DNA from: Anaeramoeba flamelloides
Lineage: Eukaryota > Metamonada > Anaeramoebidae
DNA length: 64,000 nt
Direction of reading: 5' to 3'
Assembly (NCBI GenBank): GCA_027625915.1
Contig: JANTQA010000023.1
Span: 4,278,001 to 4,342,000 of the forward strand
Numbering within the stretch: the stretch's first letter is position 1; every line of letters begins with the position of its first letter. Of the stretch, positions 1 through 10,930 are shown in pieces. A program made the translations under genes and the position numbers. The notes below the pieces were generated by a model. That model ran no database searches, had not been told where the DNA came from, and worked only from the letters and a program-made list of their open reading frames with translations.

Positions 1-2546
1 TTTTTAGGAAGAAGTTTTGATCCAAAAAAAGTTTTTTTCTCTTGATTGAGATCCTTACTGAGTGTATTTTAGTGATAATAAAATGCTAGTATTTGAAATT
101 TATATGGGATCAAATTTTTAATCTGGTTTTTGTTTAACAATTCCACATAAAATTTCATTTAGAATTTTAGAGATCCTAAAATATTCCTATATTATTGAAA
201 TCAAAAAGCTCTCGATGTTAAAGAAATGTTAAAATACAATTTTTTTATCTTTGGATTTAATGAAAATAATTAGTGTCACTAAGGGATACAATCCTACCCA
301 AAATATGTTTTATTTATGTGTTATTTTAAATTCACTTTTCAAATTGAATTTTTGTACTGAAGAAATTAAAGAAAAAAATTATCTCTTTCAAAGTTAAAAC
401 TAACACAATAATATAATTTTCAATTAGATTTTTGGTTGAAAGATCATCTAAAATTTTTAAATTTAAATGAGTAGTCATTTTTGAAAATAAAATCAAATCT
501 TGTCTCGATCTTGAAAAATTTTTTTTTTGTAATTTGTTTTTAGACTTATGAAATGGATGAGTTAACCCCATTTTTACAATTTATTGATTTGAGTCTCTTT
601 TTTGATATCCAAAATTTGCATGTTTCCAATATAAAACGAAAAAAAGTAACCTTTTATTTTGTTTAAGAAACAAGTTAATTCTTCAAAATGGGAAAACATA
701 TTTTTAGTTTTATGTTGGAAAGTAATGATTTCGAAAGCATATTTTTTATTTGGTTACTTTTTCTTTGATTAATATTTCAATTCAAATCTTAACCAATAAA
801 ACTAATTGTGGTATAGGTGATTCAATAAATGAATATTTGGTCGAAGCCTAACTACAAGTTTATCAATTAAATTGAGATCGTTTATGCAAAAAAATTTTTT
901 TCAATAATGTTTTGAAAAAGTTCTTTTCTGGTTTTCAAAAAATGAAAAAAAATTAAAAAAAAATTACAAAAAAATTTTTTTCACAAATTGTTTGGTCTTA
1001 TTCACAAGAACCCTTATAACAATTCAATTTGTTTTTGGCAGAAAAAAATTGATTTTGAATTTTGAGGATAAAATTAACGAATTCCCAAATATCTTCTTGA
1101 TAATTTTATTGTGAAAAATCTAATTTGATCTTAAAACTAAAACAAAATTTCTGAGTAAAATTTAAAAATGACCACAAAAATTTGATTATTATAACTATCC
1201 TTCTTAAAAAAATACAATTATTTTTTAATCCATTGAATATATCAATTTTTTGGGTTAACCAAAAGTTTTATCTCAAAATTGAAAAAAAATCTTTATATTA
1301 ATATTACTGGTAACATGAAAATCTTATAGTATAATAATGATCTAAATGACAATTAATGGGGTAAAAAATTGTTAAATTGTGAGAAATCAAATGAATTTAA
1401 TAGTTTTCAATTTCAGAAAAAATGGAAAAAAAAAAATTGATCTCACTAAACTAATTTTTATTTATGGCTTTCTTAGGTGATCAGAATTTTTTGACACTTG
1501 GGATCTACAAAATTTGCAAGTAGAGAATACCACCAATAACACATTTTAAAAATTTACCTTGTTGTCGGAGAAGACTGATCCCTTAAGTGATTTTTGATTT
1601 CGAGTTTAAATTTGAAAACATTTCAAACTTGTAAAAATGACCTAATATAAAATTTAAAAAGTTTGGGGAATTGTTTTGTGTTTCTTGATTTGAATGGAAA
1701 TTGTGAAAGAGAAAAATCAAATTTTGGTATGGATCTGATAAAGATAAAATAGGTGAGAAAATTATTGGAAAATTGAAAAGTTCCATTTTTTTATCAAAGA
1801 AATTCTCAGTGGGTATATTTTTGAACTACTTTTTAAATTGTAAATCGATTTTGTGTGTTCTAATTAGTATTTAGAGGATGGTAAATCTCACAAAATTTCT
1901 CCCCTTTAGATCTACTGTTATTTTCTAATTAATAAATGAAAATTATGATTTCAATTTCCAAATTGGATAGTATTTATTATTGCTCTATTCAAATTAACAG
2001 AGAAAAAATTTTGTCTTAGAGTTGTATAAGGAAGATTTATAATTATTGTCTAAAAATATCATTTCGAAAAGATGTTGTAAAGATCTTTGGATTTTCAATC
2101 GACTTATAAACTAGAGAAAAATATTTTGGAATGTGAACAAAAATTTTCAAATTTTAAGGAGAAAATAATAGTAAGAAGTAAAAAATAAAATATTTTTCCT
2201 AAAATTGTCCATTCTTATTCCAGTGATTTGTTTAATTTTAACGTAATTCTGTGATTTCTGTGATTTCAAAAAATGAAAAAGAGGATCAAAAAAAATCTGC
2301 TTTTTTTGGAAAATTTCCCTTTCGAAACAATTTTTAAAATACATGGTACCTGGTCTAGAATTTTCTCGGTTTTTTAATAGTTCTTTTAAGTCAATTAAGT
2401 TGGTTTTAAAAGCTGTTCAAAAGTGTCAAAATCGAGAAAATATATAATTTTTGATGGCTAATCCTTTGTTATTTTGGACAAAGTTATATTTTGATAATAA
2501 GAAACATAGGATTGGGTTTTGTATTGTATCAAATTCTTCACAATTC
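1..2546. other. AT-rich intergenic stretch
   Basis: No gene or clear repeat could be supported here. The sequence is almost entirely A/T with short homopolymer runs. All open frames are short, start in A/T-rich sequence and show no domain or biased composition beyond what AT content gives. Confidence 0.5.
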
Positions 2547-2711
2547 CACTACAAAAAATCTCGTGACTTTCACAAAGCTTATCGCGTTTTAAACTCATTT
2601 TCCCTAAAAAAGTGCTGAATTGTATTTGAAAGATTGTGTAAATTGTCTGAAAGTTTTGGAAAGTTAGAAAAGGTTGAAAACTTGATTATTGTAATGAGAT
2701 TTTTTGTAGTG
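2547..2711. mobile_element. Short terminal-inverted-repeat element (165 bp)
   Basis: The ends are a 16-bp inverted repeat: CACTACAAAAAATCTC on the left (about 2547-2563) and its complement GAGATTTTTTGTAGTG on the right (2696-2711). The ~130 bp between them encodes nothing. The layout is that of a miniature DNA transposon. I could not see a convincing target-site duplication, so the superfamily is open. Confidence 0.45.
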
Positions 2712-4446
2712 TCCCATTTCCCAAAAAGATCATTTTTTATTAAATCAAAAACCGAGCTTTTTTAAAAAGTTTCCAAAAATTGACTAATTTTTTGGAAATT
2801 TAATTTCCATTTGATTGTTCCATTCAAAATTCCCCAAAAGCTTTCCCACACAAACCGAAGACACAATTTGCATTGGTACTTTGAAATAGGTTTTGAGAGA
2901 CACAAGACACACCAATTATTATACCTATGAAAATAAAAAAAGATGTTTTGGATGTTTGGAAGGATCGATATGGTTCAAAAATCAAATCCAGCGAAATATT
3001 AGATCGCAAAAGAGTTATTGTGAACTTTTATTTTTGAAATTACAATTAGAATCAGAACCTAAAAAATTTTGAGAAAACCACAACTCTTTTGTTGGAATTA
3101 ATCTGGTTTATGGAGACAGTAGTATAATCCATGTCATTCAATGATCAAAAATCATCGTTGATGTGATCTTTGAAAGTTCAAGCTGTTTATGAAAATGTTT
3201 GAAATGATGGTCAAATTTTCAGGTTTGAAAATCTCGGTTATTTTTCAATTTCAATTTTACTTTTCCAGGTTTTGGTCCTTCGGGCTTACTAATCTCAAAA
3301 TTTTTTGTTCATTTTTCATTAAAAAAAATTCTACAAAAATGCAATTTTGATCCGAATTGAAGAATATTTTGAAGATCCATCTTTCTTATTTTTTGTGATA
3401 TTGGATCAAAAGATATTGAAGCTATTTGAGAAATCCAAAACGAATTCTAAAACTGACATTCTGAAACCCAATCAAGATTTTTATTATCAACTATTTTACC
3501 ACTTTGGCCTCAAATCATTGCCCTTAAGAGTCTAGTAACTCTGTATACTTTTTAATACCAAAGGTAAAAGTAAACTTGGTTTTACACATGTTTTTTTAAA
3601 CTTTGAAACCATGAACCTTTCTTGGCCTTAGAGAAATAAGTTTCCATGTTAAAATGAAATCAAAATTTCAATCTAAATTTCCGGTATTAAGATTCAAATT
3701 CTAATGTTTGAATTTTTGGAGATATTATTTGAATCAAAATAAATTATCCAAATATTTCATTCAACTTTCCAAAATTAGATTGAAAAATCATGGAAAATTT
3801 CATATTTTTTTCTGAAAGAAGGATAAATTGAGAAAATTGGGAACTTTGATGAGAAAGATTTCACTTTTCGAAAATCTTCTAAATCTAAAAATCTTCAAGA
3901 AAAATTTTTTTATGATTGATACACAAGTGTAAATTTAAAATTGGGATCAAAAAATTTTTTTATTGCTCAACAAATTCAAAATTTTCTTAAATTTCTATTT
4001 TTGGTGTTTAGAAGTCTCTAGGACATCTAGTTTTCGAGATATTGCCCAAAATCGATTTTTACATACAAATTTTTAAATAGTAATTTTTCAAAACTATTTT
4101 GGGTAATAATTCGAAAAATACAAGAGCCCCAAAAAAAATGAAAAATTGAGATTGTTTTTATATTTTTTATATAGTGTTCCCCATATGTTAAAATGAATTT
4201 TAATTTTTTTTTTTTAATTCTAGATATTAGTTTAGATAAATAATTTAAAATCTTCTACCCCCCCATACAGAAAAAACTACTTAGTTACCAGCATTTATCC
4301 GAATTTTGGTACCTTAAGGGGATTTGAATTTTTGAAAAAAAAATTTTGAAAAGATTTAAAGGTAAATTCAGGTAGCAAACATGTACACTTTAATTGATCA
4401 AATTATATAGAAAAAATTTAAAAAAAACTATTAATTTAATTGATCT
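2712..4446. other. AT-rich stretch with one weak ORF
   Basis: Mostly non-coding A/T sequence. A + strand frame open from about 3321 to 3535 reads as a fairly protein-like ~70-residue peptide (segments such as RIEEYFEDPSFLF and QDFYYQLFYHFGLKSLP) and follows pyrimidine-rich CAG sites near 3223 and 3269 that could be splice acceptors. It matches nothing I recognise and could be an exon relic or chance. Confidence 0.25.
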
Positions 4447-4517
4447 AATCGGGAATCTAACTCCGGCTACACACTTTTCAAAATTTGAGATCTCGGTGCT
4501 CTACCGCTGAGTTAATG
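4447..4517 (-). pseudogene. tRNA-derived relic
   Basis: On the minus strand the sequence TAACTCAGCGGTAGAGCA reproduces the D-arm and A box of a tRNA, and 45 nt later AGTTAGATTCC matches the B box (GGTTCRANNCC) at two fewer positions. The D-stem has one A-C mismatch, no anticodon stem forms, and the acceptor ends do not pair. This is the core of a tRNA gene or tRNA-derived SINE that has lost its function, rather than a working tRNA. Confidence 0.4.
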
Positions 4518-6078
4518 AGTAATTATTGGATATTTTAAAATTATAAAATTTTGAAGATAATGTAATTGAATTTTTAATTGAGTAATTTTTCTAATTAATT
4601 TTTTTTTTGAAAAAAAAAAAACTATAAGTTTTTTACGATTAAAAAAAATTTTTTTTTTTTTTTTCATTGTAAAAAAATTAACAAATTTAAAATTGAATTG
4701 AAAAAAAGTTTATTAAAAAAAATTTTTTTTTGAAAAAAATCATTTTAATAGGAAGCTCTAGTAAAAATTTGTTTTTAATTTTTTAGCATTTTTTTTTTAT
4801 ATTTTTCTAGTGATTACACTATCAAAAATTTGAAAAAATGAATATTTAGATAAAATAAGATGAGGTATAATAATTTTTTTTTCAAAATATCGATAATGTG
4901 AATTTTTTTATGATAAATTAGAAAAAAATGAAAATTTACTAGGGTTTGCCTATTAAAAAAAAATTTTTTTTTAAACATTGTTTTTTCAGTTAAAATAAAA
5001 AATAAAAATCATTTTTTTGAGATGTTTAAAAAAAAACTATTTTTTATCAAAGTTACCAATTTTTAGTACTTTAAAAAAATATTTTGAAAAAAAATTTTAT
5101 AAACATTTTTTAAATGTTTCAATTTTGAAAAAAGTCAAAAACACCCATTTTAAATACTAAATATTTTCGAAACCTCTAAAACTCATAAAGTTTAAATTTA
5201 AAAACTTCACAACAATAATAAAAATAAAAAATTTTTGAAAAAAAATTTTGTCTATATCAAATAGATTTTTATATTTCATTTTATCAACTAATATTCACAG
5301 TAACTTATGTATTTTTATAATTAACTTTGATAAAAGTGAAAAAAAAAATAAAAAAAAATTTTTTTTAATCTAAAAAAAAAATTCAAAATTAAAAAATTTA
5401 TAACTATTATAGTTTAAAATATATTATAAATATAAATTTTGAGTAAATCAAAAATGGGGAAATCAAAAGATTAGTAAAAAAATTTTCAAAAAAAATTTTT
5501 TTTTTTTAAACCTTAATTTTTTCAATTTTTTTCACCAAAATCACATTTTTAATAAAAAATTACCCTAGTTAGATGATCTTTAAAATACCAAAAAAAAATT
5601 ATTTTTGTGTTAAAATGTACCTTTTTTAGAAATGAAAAATTTAAAATTTCAAAAAAAAAAAAATTTTTTTTTGATAAAAAATCGAAAATTGAGAATAACT
5701 TCTAAACTAGAGGAGATACAGAGCTCTAAACTTGAAAAATCATTTTTTCAGATTATTTTGATATTGGAACGATGAATAATTCGTCCAGAGATCCAATATT
5801 TATAATTTCAATTTTTTTTCAATTTATACTTGTGTAACTGTCAAAACAAGAAGTTAATAAGTATAATTTCAAGTTAATATGCCACTTGGTGAAAAAATTG
5901 GATTTTTTAAAATATTTTGATTTTTTGAAACCAAACTAAAAACCCAATCGAAAATTATTAATAAATTAAGTTTTTTAAAAAAATAGATTTTGAATGTTTA
6001 GGTACACTTATTTGAAATTTTTAAAAAAAATAAAATTGTGAAAATTTCGATTCTGTTATTATTAACTCAAAAATATTA
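4518..6078. other. Extreme AT tract with repeated A(n)T(n) blocks
   Basis: No coding sequence seen. Long A-run/T-run junctions (8-15 A directly followed by 8-15 T) recur near 4640, 4720, 4960, 5355, 5490 and 5660. Such tracts bend DNA and exclude nucleosomes, so the stretch may be structurally unusual, but a function is inference. Confidence 0.4.
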
Positions 6079-6275
6079 CAGTCAGTTTCACTTTTAAGGC
6101 ACAAACTTTGAACGAAATTTAAGGCACAATAAAAATCTCAAATTAAAGCACAAAATTCAAATTCTAGTAAAAATAAATTGTAAAAAAAAATAATTCTGAA
6201 TTTTGTGCTTTAATTTGAGATTTTTTTGTGCCTTAAATTTCGTTCAAAGTTTGTGCCTTAAAAGTGAACTGACTG
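6079..6275. mobile_element. Palindromic TA-flanked MITE, copy 1 (197 bp)
   Basis: Starts CAGTCAGTTTCACTTTTAAG and ends with the reverse complement, flanked by TA on both sides. The whole element folds into one long hairpin with ~90-bp arms. Each arm carries three AAGGCACAAA-like repeats. The TA target and CAGT terminus fit the Tc1/mariner superfamily as a non-autonomous member. It has no coding capacity. Confidence 0.85.
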
Positions 6276-6618
6276 TATAATAATTTTTGAGAAGGTGTTT
6301 CAGATAGGTTACAGAAAATGTAAACGATTTGATTGTTTTAATTTACAATTACATTATTTTTAAAAAAAGAGTCATTATACAAAATTTTGAATACAGTGAA
6401 AATCAAATGATAGCCAGTTTAGAAAAAATTATTTTTTTTTTGAGAATAAATCATTAGATTGAACTTCAACAAAAATACTTGATAAGTAATTTTATCCCAA
6501 CTTTTTATTAAAAGAAAAATAAAGTTTTATCTCACAAATTTCTGATAATCAATAGAAAAGAAAAAGATGATCAAATAATATGCACTTTTGAAAACAAAAA
6601 AGACACATTAGAGAAATA

Positions 6619-6817
6619 CCGTCAGTTTAACTTTTAAGGCACAAACTTTCAACGAAATTTAATACACAATAAAAATCTCAAATTAAGGCACAAAATTCAA
6701 ATTCTAATAAAATAATTTGTAGAAATTAAAATTCCGAAAAATGTGCTTTAATTTGAGATTTTTTTTTTTTGCGTTAAATTCCCTTGAAAGTTTGTGCCTT
6801 AAAAGTGAAACTGACTG
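6619..6817. mobile_element. Palindromic TA-flanked MITE, copy 2 (199 bp)
   Basis: Same family as the copy at 6079, flanked by TA. The left end is slightly changed (CCGTCAGTTTAACTT). It directly abuts the outer end of the foldback element at 6820. Confidence 0.85.
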
Positions 6818-6973
6818 TAAAAGACCTTTTAAAGATCTTGTAAACTTTTTTCATTTTCTTCAAAAGATCTTTTAAACTCTCTTAATTCTTTTAAAACTTC
6901 TTTCAAACAAACAAAAAAAAAACACAAATAACTACCAACAAAAAACACCAAAATTAGTTTGAAACAATCACTA

Positions 6974-7169
6974 CAGTCAGTTTCACTTTTTAGACACAAA
7001 CTTTCAACGAAATTAAGGCACAAAAAAATCTCAAATTAAGGCACAAAATTTGGAATTTTTTTTTTTACAATTTATTTTTACTAGAATTTGAATTTTGTGC
7101 CTTAATTTGAGATTTTTATTGTGTATTAAATTTCGTTGAAAGTTTGTGCCTTAAAAGTGAAACTGACTG
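6974..7169. mobile_element. Palindromic TA-flanked MITE, copy 3 (196 bp)
   Basis: TA-flanked copy of the 197-bp family, inserted at the inner edge of the left arm of the foldback element. Both termini read CAGTCAGTTTCACTTTT in inverted orientation. Confidence 0.85.
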
Positions 7170-7424
7170 TACAAATTTCATTTGTTTTTAAAAGCAATTT
7201 TAGGAACAAATTATCAACTTTAAGTGTTGGCTGTGTGGTAAATAGAGTAGAGTATTGTAAAATTGAGTAGAGCTTGTGAATAACAATATGTAAGATCTAG
7301 TCTTAGGCAGAGCCAGAGTGAAGAGGTAGTAATTGTTTCAAACCAATTTTGGTGTTTTTTAGTAGTTATTTGTGTTTTTTTTTTTTTTTTTTTTTGTTTT
7401 TTGAAAGAATTTTTAAAAGAATTA

Positions 7425-7621
7425 CAGTCAATTTCGCTTTTAAGGTACAAAATTTCAACGAATTTTAAGGCATAAAAAATCTCAAATTAAGGCACAAAAT
7501 TTGGAATTATTTTTTTTTACAATTTATTTTAACTAGAATTTGAATTTTTTGCTTTAATTTGAGATTTTTTTTGCGCCTTAAATTTCGTTCAAAGTTTGTG
7601 CCTTAAAAGTGAAACTGACTG
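7425..7621. mobile_element. Palindromic TA-flanked MITE, copy 4 (197 bp)
   Basis: TA-flanked copy of the same family, inserted in the right arm of the foldback element, which it splits into 7335-7424 and 7623-7720. Confidence 0.85.
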
Positions 7622-7799
7622 TAAGAGAGTTTAAAAGATCTTAAAAAAATCTTTAAAAGATCTTTTTAATAAAATGAAAGAAAGTTTACAAGATCTTTAA
7701 AAGGCCTTTTAAAGAAAATGAAGAAAGTTTGAAAGGTTTTTAAAGTATCTTTAAAGCATCTTTAAAATGTCTTTAAAGGGAAGCTAAAATTTCAGGTTT

Positions 7800-8187
7800 T
7801 ACTTAAAGGAAAGAAAAAAGCTTCACAAGTCGAATGGAACGGTTGTATGTCTTAACTGGTAAGGATGAAGTCGATTTTTATTTGGGTTTCAAGAATACGA
7901 AATACGAAAATAAATTTTTTCCCTGTTCGGTTATACACATATAGTGGTATATCGTGGTGCTTTATGCCTGCTTATACACCCTTCTAACAGTGAGTGTATT
8001 TCCATATTGTGTGTTAGAAAGGACAGTGTGTTTTTGTAGATTTTTTCCTCGTACATCATTTAGGACAGCTCATGTGTACGTTCTCCACTTTGGTGGCTCT
8101 TTGGATATTATGGTTGATTCATTCGGTGTCGTTTATCCATTTCTTTTGATGTTTCGCTAATTTTGTGATTCCAATGTAATATTTATA
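7800..8187. other. Less AT-rich island, origin unknown
   Basis: By eye this ~390-bp block has clearly more G+C than its surroundings. The + strand is open for 68 codons (7954-8160, hydrophobic and Cys-rich) and the minus strand also reads as protein-like in pieces separated by stops (for example NTQYGNTLTVRRVYKQ). It lies between two MITE copies and downstream, in the minus sense, of a LINE endonuclease fragment, so it may be part of the same decayed LINE. I could not identify a conserved motif. Confidence 0.3.
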
Positions 8188-8385
8188 CAGTCAGTTTCAC
8201 TTTTAAGACACAAACGTTCAACGAAATTTAAGGAACAAAAAAATCTCAAATTAAAGCACAATTTTTTGGAATTTTAATTTTCACAATTTATTCTACTAGA
8301 ATTTGAATTTTGTGCCTTAATTTGAGATTTTTTTTTGTGCCTTAAATTTCGTAGAAAGTTTGTGTCTTAAAAGTGAAACTGACTG
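8188..8385. mobile_element. Palindromic TA-flanked MITE, copy 5 (198 bp)
   Basis: TA-flanked member of the 197-bp palindromic family, with inverted CAGTCAGTTTCACTTTTAAG termini. It separates the 7.8-8.2 kb island from the LINE fragment on its right. Confidence 0.85.
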
Positions 8386-8388
8386 TAT

Positions 8389-9137
8389 CTATAAATTGGG
8401 AATAATTTTCTTGGTATTTTTTATCCTCTTTTTTCTCGAATCTTTTTTATATAGATAGATTTTGTCAAATTGTTTGACTGATTTGTTTTTGCTCCATTTT
8501 ATTTGTTCTTCTATTTCTTTTTTTTTTTTCAAAGTATGTATTAGAGGATCCTTCATTACTAAAGAAATTTTTGGTTTCTTGAATTTCTTTTTGGAATTTT
8601 TTGCTAATCTCTTTCTTAATGGAGTCAATATGAGCTTGATACTCATATTCCATTTTAGGATTATTTTTGATCATTTTGAGGCTGTTTCCTCTGATTCTAT
8701 TGTAGTGTTTCCACCAGTTTATATTATTTAGTCAAAATTCTGAATTAATTTTTTCAGAATTTTATTCCAATTTTTCTTTTTTTCTCGGGTGGTTGTTTTT
8801 TTTAGTGTATGGGTCTGCTACAAATTCTATCATTCTTTGGATTGTAATGTAGTCTTCATACTTTAAGTTCTGAATGATATGAATGGTTTTTGTAAATTTT
8901 TTTTTTAAAATTTGAGAAGTTTTTTTCGTTGAGTTCAATATCTTTGAAGTATAATATAAATTCTTCTTGAAATTTTGACACTTCTCTACATGAGTAGATC
9001 TGTTTGATCTCTAGGTCTTTTTCAATTTTTATTTTATTAATGACCATTTTGTGGTCTGAGAGTCTTACCATATCAATTTTTTCTTTCTTTATTTTTTTTT
9101 TTTGGTTGTTTTTTATTTTCATTTTTTGTTTTTCTTT
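8389..9137 (-). mobile_element. LINE fragment, C-terminal endonuclease region
   Basis: The minus strand encodes a run ending the apurinic-endonuclease-like domain of non-LTR retrotransposons: IDMVRLSDHKMVINKIKI carries the SDH motif that closes this domain. About 190 further residues of linker follow (Lys/Glu-rich, with INNINWWKHYNRIRG), interrupted by a frameshift near 8858 and in-frame stops. It is bounded by MITE copies at both ends (8188-8385 and 9139-9335). No reverse transcriptase motif follows, so only a slice of the element remains. Confidence 0.5.
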
Positions 9138-9138
9138 A

Positions 9139-9335
9139 CAGTCAGTTTCACTTTTAAGACACAAACTTTCAACGAAATTTAAGGCACAAAAAAATCTCAA
9201 ATTAAGGCACAAAATTTGGAATTTTTTTTTTACAATTTATTTTTCACTAGAATTTGAATTTTGTGCCTTAATTTGAGATTTTTATTGTGCCTTAAATTTC
9301 GTTGAAAGTTTGTGCCTTAAAAGTGAAACTGACTG
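9139..9335. mobile_element. Palindromic TA-flanked MITE, copy 6 (197 bp)
   Basis: TA-flanked copy of the 197-bp family inserted upstream, in the minus sense, of the LINE endonuclease remnant. Arms are nearly perfect complements. Confidence 0.85.
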
Positions 9336-9396
9336 TATCACATGTATTATGAATCCACGAAGAAATTGATTAAATACCGAAAATCTTGAAGCAGAA

Positions 9397-9652
9397 GTGA
9401 TTTTCACACTGTTACCAAAGTTTAGGAAATAGAGATTTAGAAATGAGATTATATAAATAAGCAAAAAAGTATTTTCGACCAAAAACCGCCTCGAAATTAC
9501 AGATGTTTTGTTTCCAAAAAAAATTTTGTTTTCAAAACAAAACATCTGTAATTTCGAGGCGGTTTTTTGATTTAGAATCATTATTAACTTAAAATTTTAA
9601 CCCGATATAGATATATCCATAATCAAAACTTTGCTAACGGTGTGAAAATCAC
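9397..9652. mobile_element. Inverted-repeat element with an inner perfect hairpin
   Basis: Outer ends are an imperfect ~28-bp inverted repeat (GTGATTTTCACACTGTTACC on the left, its near complement at 9624-9652). Nested at the centre is a second inverted repeat whose 33-bp arms are identical (9481-9513 and 9535-9567, core CCGCCTCGAAATTACAGATG) around a 21-nt loop. The perfect inner arms inside decayed outer arms suggest a later insertion or selection on the hairpin. No protein is encoded. Confidence 0.55.
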
Positions 9653-10920
9653 AATTTTTTGAGAAAATCAAAAAAACTCTATTTTTTACAACATTCATAT
9701 TCACACTTGTGTTACAATTCAATTAATTAAAATTTCTTTTTCAATTTTTTTTTTCATTTTCTTTACTCATTTCCATCTTAAAATAAATTAATCAAGCAAA
9801 ATAGAAATTTTTAATAAAGCGCCTTTTCTGCACTTTTTTTTCGTTTTTATTTTTTTTAGTAACTTTTCGTGTTAAATTTTCATTTTACACCTAATGCCTG
9901 TCTCTGAAAATGGTGTGGTATACACGTTGGGTTTTCTCTTTGCGCTGTTTAGATGTAAAATGGCAATTTTCTCTTTCTTCTCATTTAACAAAAAAATATC
10001 GAAGAATGTTAAAATTATTTAAAATGAAAATTAGCAAAAAAAAATATTACCTGTTCGCAGAATATTTTCAGAAAGATTAAAAATGGCAAATAATTGTTTG
10101 ATATGCCGTTCTATAATATTTTCGACAAAACTTTATATCAACACAACAACGTTTAAAATGCCCATCACTGCAGCTAATTCGGTAATTGAATTCTCTACCA
10201 ATCGTGCAATAACTACAAATAAACCAACTATTTTAAAAAAAATGAAAGGCTGTTTGTTTTTTTTTCTCTCTCTTCCTTATAAAATCGTTGTTCTTCAGCT
10301 GTGTTGATATAAGGGGAAAATGTCACGGTAATTTCCATTTTTTGACTGATTTGGTATTTTTTCTAATTAATTTTGGGTTGTTTTTGTTTTTGTTAATCTA
10401 AATGAGTTAAAATGAAGATTGGAAGTTTTTCTAGTTAAAAATGGAAAAGAAAAGAAGGTTTAGCTTAAAAATTTTAAATTCCAATTGTATTTGTGAGGGT
10501 GGGGGTAAAATAAACGTGAGAAAACCCAAACATTTCCAAATAAAATTTTTCCCAAAATGTTTTTCACTAATTTGCTGAAAATTTTAACTTACTCTTTGTA
10601 ATTTTTTTGATAATTATTTCAGAATCAATTGTTTGGGATTATTTTGATTGAAAGAATTCCAGTTGCTTTATAAAATCATTCCATTCTTTTCAGTTTCCAA
10701 AAATAAACTTTTTCTACATTTTTCCAATTGTTGGCTACCTTTCAATTCATCGCAATAATTTTCCAAATTGGGTTTTATTGTGATCATACCATTCTTCCAT
10801 CATCAAATCAGACTGTTTCACTTTTGGTCATTTTTCTCTGTTCTCGAAATTTGTTACCTACGTGAATATTGAACCTAATCGAAGATTTTACATAATTTTT
10901 AAAAGATCTTCATTAAAAAG
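9653..10920. other. Intergenic stretch with small inverted repeats
   Basis: A short inverted repeat pairs TTATATCAACACA near 10133 with its complement near 10303, enclosing ~180 bp that is less AT-rich. That segment is open for 74 codons on + (10083-10307) and partly on minus. A second small inverted repeat (CATTTTACACCTAA near 9883 and its complement near 9945) is also present. Both look like remnants of miniature elements. No gene recognised. Confidence 0.3.
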
Positions 10921-10930
10921 ACTACAAAAA

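Larger units (their letters stand above)
6820..7720. mobile_element. Foldback element split by two MITE insertions
   Basis: The left arm (6820-6972) is the reverse complement of right-arm pieces at 7335-7424 and 7623-7720: outer arms share GTTTACAAGATCTTTAAAAG, inner arms share CACAAATAACTA and CACCAAAATT. Between the arms is a 164-nt unique spacer (7171-7334). MITE copies at 6974-7169 and 7425-7621 lie inside, so the foldback element is older than they are. Without them it is about 500 bp. The true left end is hidden by the MITE ending at 6817. No coding capacity is seen. Confidence 0.6.

Noticed and set aside
332-571. Short open frames on both strands across the first 3 kb
   Set aside because: They are Phe/Leu/Asn/Lys strings expected from A/T composition, with no motif, no start context and no splice-linked neighbours.
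7800-7900. tRNA-like D-arm (GTCTTAACTGGTAAGGAT)
   Set aside because: The stem pairs, but there is no matching anticodon arm, no proper B box and no acceptor pairing.
9004-9581. Three 90-118-codon frames around the MITE at 9139
   Set aside because: They read through the palindromic element; the repeated QSVSLLRHKLSTKFKAQ peptide is just the translation of the MITE terminus.
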